Shown: piece after piece, positions 6,472 to 11,949 of the stretch
Layout of the letters: the number at the start of each line of letters is the position of its first letter
Position numbering within the stretch: position 1 is the stretch's first letter
Assembly: GCA_018715545.1 (NCBI GenBank)
Contig: DVLK01000048.1
Span: 1-11,949, forward strand
Source of the DNA: Candidatus Caccovivens faecavium
GTDB lineage: Bacteria; Bacillota; Clostridia; Christensenellales; UBA1242
Direction: 5' to 3'
DNA: 11,949 nucleotides
Translations under genes and position numbers: made by a program
The notes under the pieces: model-generated
Database searches by the model: none
What the model was told of the DNA's origin: nothing
Seen by the model: only the letters and a program-made list of their open reading frames with translations

Positions 6472-6515
6472 AAATATGGTGTAGTATGCATAAAATACTA
6501 CACCATATTTTGTAT
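6472..6515. terminator. Strong hairpin, likely bidirectional terminator
   Basis: A perfect 16-bp stem, 6472-6487 with 6495-6510 (core TATGGTGTAGTAT and its complement), and a 7-nt loop GCATAAA. It is followed by T-rich sequence on the plus strand. On the minus strand the run ATTTATTT follows. It sits 38 nt after the dehydrogenase stop and about 135 nt beyond the end of the convergent minus-strand gene, so it can serve both. Confidence 0.75.
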
Positions 6516-6646
6516 TACAAATTTAAAGATGCAAAACATTATAAGGATTTAGACAAACACTAAAAATAACCTCTTGCATTAAAAACTTATGTTTTGTTCT
6601 TCACTATTTAATCTTTGTTACTCAATTTGTAATTTACTATACTTAG

Positions 6647-7600
6647 TTAAATCTTATAAGTGTCAAGCACTCTTATTAATCTTGCAAACTCTACCTGTGC
6701 CCCTGCATCAATGATAAGTTTTTCCTTAAAAATTGATTTGGAATTGTTGCAGATAGAGCGAATTGCATCGGTATCTGTCATACGAATATAATTAGAAACA
6801 TTTAAAAATGTCTGATAAACATCATGTTCAAACAATATATCAGGACAATTAAAAACTAAACTTTCAATCAAGATTTGATTTGGAACTTTATTATATACCC
6901 TAGCATAAAGGCTATTATAGATTTTAATAATGTTTACAAAATTTTCACAAGTTTCTATTTTGTTGTTTAGATTTTTAAATCGCTCATTGAGGTCAACATC
7001 ATAATAACGATTTTTTCTCTCATTATACATTTTAAAAATGCCATTCTTTTCATCATACATGGTGATATAAATGTTAATCCTAACATTGGTTCCAAAATCC
7101 TCTTTCCCTATGATTGAAATGTGATCCTCATACTCATATATAATAGACGAAGTAGATATTAAATTTGAGAGATAATATACAAAATCATTTTTAAGTTCAT
7201 CTATCGTATATTTATCCTTTGTAACAGTTGCAGTAGGTTCTACATCCTGTTTTTTTCTCTTCTTCTTTTTCTTTTTTCTCGACATTTTCCATGCACGGAC
7301 AAAGCGTTTCCAAAGATTTTTAAAATAGTGTTTTTTATCTAATGAATTTAATTCAATCTCGGTGTTAGCTATTCCAAGAAAGTAAGTGAATTCGCTTTGA
7401 GAGGTCATAGCATGAAGATAAATTTCATTGACAGGTGTAAAATACGCCTTGTCTGGCTGAATAAAAGAGGACTTATTTGATAGCTCTTTTAGTGTCTGGT
7501 CAACAAGCGCAAAAATCGTATAATTAAGATTATCCACAAACTCTACATTTGTGCTATCACGAAGTCCCTCTATTAAATCTTTGCTTAAATTTCTCTTCAT
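6647..7600 (-). CDS. Unknown protein with nucleotidyltransferase-like C-terminal region
   Basis: Not recognised as a named family. The C-terminal half is reminiscent of CD-NTase/OAS-type nucleotidyltransferases. A segment VRINIYITMYDE (173-184) occupies the place of the third-carboxylate strand. It is followed by a helical block (NNKIETCENFVNIIKIYNSLY, 212-232, in part) and by the motif NQILIESLVFNCPD (241-254). That recalls the S-x-x-IE-x-L-x-x-N-x-P of such enzymes. The N-terminal half has TYFLGIANTEIEL (72-84) where a GS...DxD metal site would be expected, but no convincing triad. A very basic run, KMSRKKKKKKRKKQ (105-118), follows an aromatic-basic helix and could bind nucleic acid or acidic lipid. 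ATG start with AAGGA 6 nt upstream. It lies 89 nt after gap on the same strand, so a separate or read-through transcript is possible. Fold assignment is inference; any catalytic activity is doubtful. Confidence 0.75.
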   Translation of the reverse strand: MKRNLSKDLIEGLRDSTNVEFVDNLNYTIFALVDQTLKELSNKSSFIQPDKAYFTPVNEIYLHAMTSQSEFTYFLGIANTEIELNSLDKKHYFKNLWKRFVRAWKMSRKKKKKKRKKQDVEPTATVTKDKYTIDELKNDFVYYLSNLISTSSIIYEYEDHISIIGKEDFGTNVRINIYITMYDEKNGIFKMYNERKNRYYDVDLNERFKNLNNKIETCENFVNIIKIYNSLYARVYNKVPNQILIESLVFNCPDILFEHDVYQTFLNVSNYIRMTDTDAIRSICNNSKSIFKEKLIIDAGAQVEFARLIRVLDTYKI

Positions 7601-7689
7601 ACTGTGTCCTTTTTTAATCTTTTGCGCTATTTAGCCATATTTATTATCGAAATTACTTGCCATATTGTCTTAAAGCATATAATTTCAAA

Positions 7690-8715
7690 TTATTTTGTTT
7701 TCTTTACTTTACCAGTATTTGCAACATGAACGCAAAGGTCAACAAGTTTATTTGAATACCCCCATTCATTATCATACCAAGCAACAAGCTTTACAAAAGT
7801 AGGAGAAATCATAATACCCGCTGTAACATCAAAGATACAAGTCCTTGAATCTCCAATAAAGTCACTGGAAACAACAGGCTCATCTGTCCAGCCCACAATT
7901 CCTTTCATCTCTCTTTCTGATGCTCTTTTTACAGCTTTAACGATATCTTCGTAGGTTGTTTCTTTCTGTAATCTGCAAGTCAAATCTACAACAGAAACAT
8001 TAAGTGTAGGCACACGGTAGCTCATACCTGTAAGCTTGCCTTTTACCTTCGGGTAAACTTCACCAACAGCCTTTGCAGCACCTGTTGTAGAAGGGATGAT
8101 ATTATAAGAAGCCGCTCTACCTCCACGCCAATCCTTTTTGCTCACCCCGTCAACGGTAAGTTGTGTGGCAGTAGTAGAGTGAACAGTGCTCATAAGCCCC
8201 TCTACAATACCAAAAGACTTATCAATAACTTTAACGAGTGGAGCTAAACAGTTGGTTGTGCAAGATGCATTTGATACAACCTTCATTTCGTCTTTATATT
8301 CATCCTCATTGACGCCCATAACAAACATTGGCATTTCCTTGCCAGGAGCGGAAACCACCACTTTTTTAGCACCCGCTGATATGTGAGCAATTGCCTTATC
8401 ATAAGCGGTGAACTTTCCTGTCGCTTCAATAACAACATCAACTTCGTCATTCTTCCAAGGAATACGAGCTGGCTCCATTTCAGTGTAGAAAGAAATTTTC
8501 ATTCTTCCAACAACAAGTTTCCCATCTTTAACTGAAACTTTCTCGTCAAAGTGTCCATGAATGCTATCGTGCTCTAAAAGGTACTTTGCATAATCCACAG
8601 TTAAAAAAGGGTCATTAATTGCCACAACCTCAGCATTTTCGCGCTTTGATATAACTCTAAGCGCCAATCTTCCAATTCTTCCAAATCCATTAATTGCAAT
8701 TCTTGTTTTTTTCAT
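7690..8715 (-). CDS. gap: Glyceraldehyde-3-phosphate dehydrogenase
   Basis: Glycolytic enzyme oxidising glyceraldehyde 3-phosphate with NAD+ and phosphate to 1,3-bisphosphoglycerate; a cytoplasmic homotetramer. Visible features: nucleotide-binding INGFGRIGR (8-16), Asp35 in AINDPF, which favours NAD+, [13 protein letters not shown] (148-160) with catalytic Cys152, activating His179 in [10 protein letters not shown], and [11 protein letters not shown] (313-323). Full length at 341 residues. The S-loop region [20 protein letters not shown] (181-200) is of the enterobacterial/eukaryotic type rather than the Bacillus SYTNDQ type. The ATG has AAAGGAG (8722-8728) 6 nt upstream, overlapping the stop of the preceding gene, which ends 12 nt before. 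Last gene of the rsfS-ywlE-rpiB cluster and the only glycolytic gene here, beside the pentose-phosphate enzyme RpiB. No clear intrinsic terminator follows. Confidence 0.97.
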   Translation of the reverse strand: MKKTRIAINGFGRIGRLALRVISKRENAEVVAINDPFLTVDYAKYLLEHDSIHGHFDEKVSVKDGKLVVGRMKISFYTEMEPARIPWKNDEVDVVIEATGKFTAYDKAIAHISAGAKKVVVSAPGKEMPMFVMGVNEDEYKDEMKVVSNASCTTNCLAPLVKVIDKSFGIVEGLMSTVHSTTATQLTVDGVSKKDWRGGRAASYNIIPSTTGAAKAVGEVYPKVKGKLTGMSYRVPTLNVSVVDLTCRLQKETTYEDIVKAVKRASEREMKGIVGWTDEPVVSSDFIGDSRTCIFDVTAGIMISPTFVKLVAWYDNEWGYSNKLVDLCVHVANTGKVKKTK

Positions 8716-8727
8716 AATTATCTCCTT

Positions 8728-9498
8728 TTAATTATTTAAACACTCTTCTGCTCGTCCATGCCTAAGCTTTCCGACATAAAGTGTTCTAACAAAATTTAGT
8801 ATAGCCATAAACATTGCCATAATTCCAATAGTGCATAGAAGTATTGACAATAGCACCATAATTGCAACAGGCTTAAAACTTGACGAAATTATGATTGAAA
8901 TTAAAAGCATTAACACAAAAAACAAGGTCCAGCCAATTAGCTTTGAGTAAGCTCCGAATTTATCATATTCACGCTTTGGTGAGCGATTTTCTGATGCGAC
9001 TTCTTCCTGCTTAAATCCTACAAACCTATCTATACGAGAAATGTATGAAAGATTTGTTAGGGAATTTATCAAATTAAAGGTATTTTCTTGAAAGAGAATT
9101 GCCGAAATGTCCTCAAAATAATAAAAAGCAAATATCTTCTTGATTAATTTTTTCCAAACATTTGCCCACCACATAGAAAATCGTGACTTTGGCTTTTTAA
9201 GATAGCAAATATCTGCCTTGCAAGAAGTAAGAGCTGTGAATTCTTCTTTGGTAAGCGGTCGCCTTATAACCAAAATTTTCCCAAACTCTTTTTTTATGGA
9301 GTGCAAAGAATTAATAATTTCTTCCTTACTACTATTGTTTTTATAAAATTTTAATATGACATTTTTAGGAAATGCTAAATCTTTAAATTTGCTTAGTGTC
9401 CCAACATATATAACGCAATCTCTATTTTTTGAGATTTCGCTAATCATAGATAAATATTCTTGTGGCTTTTCTACCAAAGGAACTATCACATTTATCAT
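8728..9498 (-). CDS. Degenerate glycosyltransferase-2-like membrane protein, function unknown
   Basis: A 256-residue protein with a soluble N-terminal domain and two C-terminal membrane helices (about 188-207 and 210-238). The start INVIVPLVEKPQEYLSMI and the late segment ISRIDRFVGFKQEEVASENR (153-172), followed by KREYDKFGAYSK, recall dolichol-phosphate-sugar-synthase-like GT2 proteins. Those also have two or more terminal helices after an R-x-x-G-x-SKY region. However, no DxD metal motif is present; the nearest candidate is CKADICY (93-99). Catalysis is therefore unlikely unless the family differs from GT2. The ATG directly follows the TAG of rpiB (zero spacing), with GGGG upstream inside rpiB, so translation is coupled. 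It lies between rpiB and gap in the operon; a role in envelope polymer assembly is a guess from the fold alone. Confidence 0.75.
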   Translation of the reverse strand: MINVIVPLVEKPQEYLSMISEISKNRDCVIYVGTLSKFKDLAFPKNVILKFYKNNSSKEEIINSLHSIKKEFGKILVIRRPLTKEEFTALTSCKADICYLKKPKSRFSMWWANVWKKLIKKIFAFYYFEDISAILFQENTFNLINSLTNLSYISRIDRFVGFKQEEVASENRSPKREYDKFGAYSKLIGWTLFFVLMLLISIIISSSFKPVAIMVLLSILLCTIGIMAMFMAILNFVRTLYVGKLRHGRAEECLNN

Positions 9499-9930
9499 CT
9501 ATTTTTCCCCTGAAATTTTTTTGATACGCCTAGCATGCCTACCACCCTCAAAAGAGGTAGTTAAAAACACTTTAATGATGTTTATAGCTTTTCTTCTTTT
9601 AACAAAAAGTGCTGGCAGACAAAGTACATTTGCATCATTGTCTTTTCTTGCAAGCATAGCCATATTAGGACTAAGGCAAAGCGCAGCTCTAATTTTAGGA
9701 TTTCTGTTCGCCGCCATACTCATTCCAATGCCAGAACCACAGATAAAAATTCCTACATTGTTTTTATCCTCTAAAACTTTTTCTACGCCCAGCTTTGCAA
9801 AATCTGGATAATCAACAGGCTCTTTGCTGTAAGTGCCAACATCAATCGTGATAATATTTTCCTCATTGAAAAAAGTTTTTAGTTGCTCTTTAAGCATATA
9901 TCCCCTGTGGTCGCTCGCCATTATAATCAT
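9499..9930 (-). CDS. rpiB: Ribose-5-phosphate isomerase B
   Basis: Interconverts ribulose 5-phosphate and ribose 5-phosphate in the pentose phosphate pathway; cytoplasmic dimer of the LacAB/RpiB family. Evidence: MASDHRGY (4-11) with substrate-binding Asp7-His8, DVGTYS (30-35), DYPDFA (40-45), ICGSGIGMSMAANR (63-76) with catalytic Cys64, and EGGRHARRI (128-136) with phosphate-binding arginines. Length (143) is normal. One oddity: the usual R-x-HND-x-N-V-L motif reads RKDNDANVL (95-103). An Asp therefore replaces the His thought to help open the sugar ring. The ATG overlaps the upstream TGA as ATGA, with GAGGTG inside the upstream gene, and the next gene starts right after its TAG. A galactose-6-phosphate isomerase subunit is unlikely, because Cys64 is present and no lacA/lacB pair is seen. 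Confidence 0.93.
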   Translation of the reverse strand: MIIMASDHRGYMLKEQLKTFFNEENIITIDVGTYSKEPVDYPDFAKLGVEKVLEDKNNVGIFICGSGIGMSMAANRNPKIRAALCLSPNMAMLARKDNDANVLCLPALFVKRRKAINIIKVFLTTSFEGGRHARRIKKISGEK

Positions 9931-10352
9931 CTTTCACCTCTCATACTTTCAATTTTATTTAAAAGAACATCGACATTCTTTTCAATCAGTCTTGCTGTAA
10001 TCCTATAAATATCTTCGACTTGTCCATATGGATCCATAACATCTTCAAATAATTCCGCGCAAGAGATACATTTTTTTCCTAAATTTTGTTTTAAAGCACT
10101 TGTCATTGCAACATATAACACATTTGGCTTAATATTCCTTAGTTTAACACTCTTTCTGTCGCGTGCGTCATACCCTAATTCTTTTAGCACACGCTTGGCA
10201 TTTTCTGTTATATTTTCTTTTTTTGCATTTACGCCACAAGAAGAAAATTTTATATCTTTTAACTTGCGCTCCTTGGCTTTTTTCTTAGCAATACGCTCAG
10301 CCATAATGGAACGACAGGTGTTACCTGTACAGACAAAACATATTTCCATCAT
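9927..10352 (-). CDS. ywlE: Low-molecular-weight protein phosphatase, YwlE-type (predicted arginine phosphatase)
   Basis: Cysteine-based phosphatase of the LMW-PTP fold. The P-loop CTGNTCRS (8-15) supplies nucleophile Cys8 and Arg14; the general acid is Asp107 in DPYGQ (107-111). The threonine at position 12 of CTGNTCR matches YwlE of Bacillus. There the equivalent threonine, in place of the isoleucine of tyrosine phosphatases, selects phospho-arginine. Hence the prediction of a protein-arginine phosphatase opposing an McsB-type kinase; no mcsB lies in this window. A proline usual after the P-loop (SPMAE) is Ile16 here. The start is ATGATG with AGGAAG upstream; the first ATG overlaps the rsfS stop. 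Neighbour rpiB also follows ywlE in Bacillus-type genomes (ywlE-ywlF order, from memory), supporting orthology. Confidence 0.87.
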   Translation of the reverse strand: MMEICFVCTGNTCRSIMAERIAKKKAKERKLKDIKFSSCGVNAKKENITENAKRVLKELGYDARDRKSVKLRNIKPNVLYVAMTSALKQNLGKKCISCAELFEDVMDPYGQVEDIYRITARLIEKNVDVLLNKIESMRGER

Positions 10353-10681
10353 TTTTCTTCCTTTTGCGTTTTTGCTGTTATCTTTTTAGGCTTATAGAGT
10401 TTGTCTAAATTATATTTTTCCCGAATTTTTGGTAAAAATAAGTGGATTGTGTAATTATCTAAGTCAAAAACTATCCATTCGCCCTTATTATACCCCTCAA
10501 TTTTTTCTTCATAATTAAATTCAGCTTTAAGTAAATCGGCAACTGTCTTGCTTGTCTGTGCACTAAGAGCAGTGGCAATTATCACATATTTCTTTTCATC
10601 ACCAGAAGATAAGTCATAAACTGAAATGCTTTTTAGTTTATGCTCATCCAAAAATTTAACAATCCACTTTAAGTCTTTCAT
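10349..10681 (-). CDS. rsfS: Ribosomal silencing factor RsfS (YbeB/Iojap family)
   Basis: Binds ribosomal protein uL14 on the 50S subunit and blocks joining with 30S when nutrients are scarce. Family features: LKSISVYDLSSGDEKKYVIIATALSAQT (16-43, cited here by its ISVYDLS and YVIIATALS cores) and the conserved block EGYNKGEWIVFDLDNYTIHLF (62-82). The latter matches the typical EG...GEW-x-x-x-D-x-x-x-x-x-VHxF, and REKYNLDKLY (87-96) follows. At 110 residues it has normal size with a lysine-rich tail. The ATG at 10681 has no Shine-Dalgarno but a near-consensus promoter whose -10 box ends 6 nt upstream, predicting a leaderless mRNA. It heads the operon rsfS-ywlE-rpiB-(GT-like)-gap and overlaps ywlE as ATGA. 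Confidence 0.93.
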   Translation of the reverse strand: MKDLKWIVKFLDEHKLKSISVYDLSSGDEKKYVIIATALSAQTSKTVADLLKAEFNYEEKIEGYNKGEWIVFDLDNYTIHLFLPKIREKYNLDKLYKPKKITAKTQKEEK

Positions 10682-10687
10682 ATAAAA

Positions 10688-10716
10688 ATTTTAACAATTT
10701 GCATTTTTTTTGTCAA
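10688..10716 (-). promoter_or_regulatory. Predicted promoter of the rsfS-gap operon (leaderless)
   Basis: On the minus strand, perfect TTGACA (10711-10716), a 17-nt A-rich spacer and TAAAAT (10688-10693, 5 of 6), followed by exactly six bases and then the ATG at 10681. Transcription would start at the A of the ATG. This is the best promoter in the window and has no Shine-Dalgarno behind it. Confidence 0.65.
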
Positions 10717-10850
10717 GAAATTGTCATTCTTTTTCTACTTTTTTTAAATTAGTCATCGCATATACGATATTTAACGCAAAAGTCTATTAAATTTTTAATA
10801 TAAGAACCTTTATATTGATTAAAATTATATATTTTGTCAAAAATTAGTGT

Positions 10851-11654
10851 ATGAGAAAAATAAGTTTAGTTTTTCAAGAAGTTTTAAAGTTTTTTTTAAT
10901 ATTTCTCCTTGTATTTGTATGGGTAAGATTTTTTATTAGAAAACTACTTCTCGCCTTTTTAATCACCTTTTTAATAAGTGCAGTTATCTATGTGATGATA
11001 TTTTTTATACTTAGAAAAAGAAAGAACAAAGAAGGGTTAAAAATTAAAGAAAAAGAGGATGCTGAAAATATGTTTTTCTCGCTTGTCTTAGATGACAACA
11101 GAATGGATTTTTTTATGAAACTAGCTCTTTCTAAGCATAAAAAAGTTAAAAAGTTCAGCAAATACTTAATTATTGAACATGAAAATAACATAAAAACACT
11201 TCTTTATATCAAGGCAGATTTTGAAAACTTGACAATACCAAAATTCGTTGAGATATACAATAAACTTAAAGGTAAAGCGCAAAAAATTGTCTTTGTAAGC
11301 TATTCTTTTGACAGAGAAGTCACAGCCTTTGCAGGTAATTTTGACACATATTTTATATTTTTAGATAGATATACGACTTATGAAAGATTATTTAAATACT
11401 ATGGCATTTTCCCTGAGATTAAGCAAAAATATAAAAAAGACAAAAAGCTAACTTTTAAAGACTTTGTCGCCTATTCATTCAACAAAAAAAGAGCAAAAGG
11501 CTATTTGCTCTCATCATTTTTATTAGTACTTTCAGCACTCTTTGTGCGCACAACAATTTATTATTGCATAACCGCAAGTATACTCATCTTGTTTGCAATA
11601 TTCTCTCAGTTTAACACCACTTTTAACTTCAAAGAAGAAAAAGAAGTTTTATAA
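10851..11654 (+). CDS. Four-helix membrane protein with possible Mrr-like soluble domain
   Basis: Function unknown. Two membrane helices at the N-terminus (about 9-27 and 33-54), a basic juxtamembrane run RKRKNKEG, a soluble domain (about 70-200), and two more helices (216-235 and 238-254). The soluble core reads TLLYIKADFEN (116-126), then an amphipathic helix (130-141), then KIVFVSYSF (145-153) and FDTYFIFLD (164-172). This order of strand, helix, strand, strand resembles the Mrr-like restriction-endonuclease fold, with Lys121 at the place of the QxK lysine; the Gln is Tyr119. That is a fold-level inference and nuclease activity is doubtful. The ATG lacks a Shine-Dalgarno. A weak promoter (TTGATT at 10815-10820, AAAAAT at 10839-10844) would again give a leaderless mRNA. 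Divergent from rsfS; repeat hairpins begin about 18 nt after its stop and may end transcription. Confidence 0.8.
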   Translation: MRKISLVFQEVLKFFLIFLLVFVWVRFFIRKLLLAFLITFLISAVIYVMIFFILRKRKNKEGLKIKEKEDAENMFFSLVLDDNRMDFFMKLALSKHKKVKKFSKYLIIEHENNIKTLLYIKADFENLTIPKFVEIYNKLKGKAQKIVFVSYSFDREVTAFAGNFDTYFIFLDRYTTYERLFKYYGIFPEIKQKYKKDKKLTFKDFVAYSFNKKRAKGYLLSSFLLVLSALFVRTTIYYCITASILILFAIFSQFNTTFNFKEEKEVL

Positions 11655-11671
11655 TTGATAAAATTTATTCA

Positions 11672-11798
11672 ATTTCGTTTGGTCGCTAAACCACCCCCGA
11701 AAGACACGCACTTTCGGGGAACCCCACAACGGCGAAAACAAGCGAATGGTAAGACTTTTGACGTAAGACAAAAGTCGAAATGAAGCGCAGTTTTCGCC
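11672..11798 (+). repeat. Hairpin repeat module H, copy 3 (full form)
   Basis: Begins with ATTTCGTTTGGTCGCTAAA, the right edge of module S whose left half is missing. Hairpin 1: CCCCGAAAG (11695-11703) with CTTTCGGGG (11711-11719), perfect, 7-nt loop. Structure 2: outer helix GGCGAAAAC (11731-11739) with GTTTTCGCC (11790-11798); internal-loop strand AAGCGAATGGTAA (11740-11752); inner helix GACTTTTG (11753-11760) with CAAAAGTC (11769-11776); second strand GAAATGAAGCGCA (11777-11789). All pairs are perfect. Hairpin 1 starts about 40 nt after the stop of the upstream plus-strand gene and may act as its terminator. Confidence 0.8.
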
Positions 11799-11880
11799 AC
11801 GATAGAGATAAATTAAGCGAAGAAAGGGAAATCAAAAACGAAAAGTTGTTGGTAAAATTGATAATTGCTTGGTAGAGATA

Positions 11881-11949
11881 TAATCTAAACCTCTTTGAGT
11901 AGCGACAAATCGCCAATGAGCATAGCGAATGCGATTTCGTTTGGTCGCT
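11881..11949 (+). repeat. Hairpin repeat module S, copy 2 (cut by window end)
   Basis: Close match to 103-173. Stem AAATCGC (11907-11913) with GCGATTT (11931-11937) is perfect, and the flanking AGCGAC (11901-11906) pairs perfectly with GTCGCT (11944-11949) across a 6-nt bulge. The loop contains AATGAGC and AGCGAATG (11924-11931). By analogy with the left end, an H module probably follows beyond the window. The 82 nt between copy 3 and this one (11799-11880) hold nothing recognisable. Confidence 0.75.

Noticed and set aside
7670..7695. ATAATTTGAAATTAT palindrome at the end of gap as a terminator
   Set aside because: The stem is wholly AT with a one-base centre and no T-tract, so it cannot act as a normal intrinsic terminator.
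9356..9811. A 151-codon plus-strand frame across rpiB and the GT-like gene
   Set aside because: Antisense to two genes with clear coding evidence and tight ATGA or TAGATG junctions; no motif of its own.
11686..11916. A 76-codon minus-strand frame
   Set aside because: It consists of the hairpin repeat and its spacer; the translation has no family resemblance.

Overview
The window is AT-rich, uses TGA as an ordinary stop codon, and carries a low-GC Gram-positive gene set (RlmH, TadA, RsfS, a YwlE-type phosphatase, RpiB, CPBP membrane proteases). This suggests an uncultured Bacillota bacterium, probably a gut clostridium known mainly from metagenomes. That placement is inference: there is no rRNA or other decisive marker here.

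Layout. 1-244: a cluster of palindromic intergenic repeats. 244-1536 (minus): a surface-protein fragment (InlB-type repeat plus a DUF6273-like tail) whose first and last codons are made of repeat sequence. 1505-1615: a second, degenerate repeat copy. 1643-4256 (minus): a three-gene operon, CPBP protease, CPBP protease paralogue, then rlmH. 4335-4784 (plus): tadA, divergent from that operon. 4987-5493 (minus): a membrane protein ending in a SHOCT domain. 5652-6434 (plus): a short-chain dehydrogenase followed by a strong hairpin. 6647-7600 (minus): an unrecognised protein whose C-terminal half resembles nucleotidyltransferase-fold proteins. 7690-10681 (minus): a tightly packed operon, rsfS, ywlE-like phosphatase, rpiB, a degenerate glycosyltransferase-like membrane protein, then gap. 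10851-11654 (plus): a four-helix membrane protein with a possible Mrr-like soluble domain, divergent from rsfS. 11672-11949: two more repeat modules, the last cut by the window end.

Most genes are housekeeping: ribosome maturation and silencing (rlmH, rsfS), tRNA wobble editing (tadA), and central carbon metabolism (rpiB, gap). Operon-internal genes overlap by ATGA or abut and have Shine-Dalgarno sequences. By contrast, the first genes of three transcription units (rsfS, tadA, the upstream CPBP gene) lack a Shine-Dalgarno and have a sigma-A-type -10 box 6-7 nt before the ATG, which predicts leaderless mRNAs.

The least ordinary feature is the intergenic repeat family. Two copies (1533-1596 and 11731-11798) keep a 13+13-nt internal-loop sequence nearly unchanged, while both flanking helices differ in sequence but remain paired. 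That covariation argues for selection on a folded nucleic acid. I see no CRISPR array, tRNA, rRNA, transposase or phage gene.
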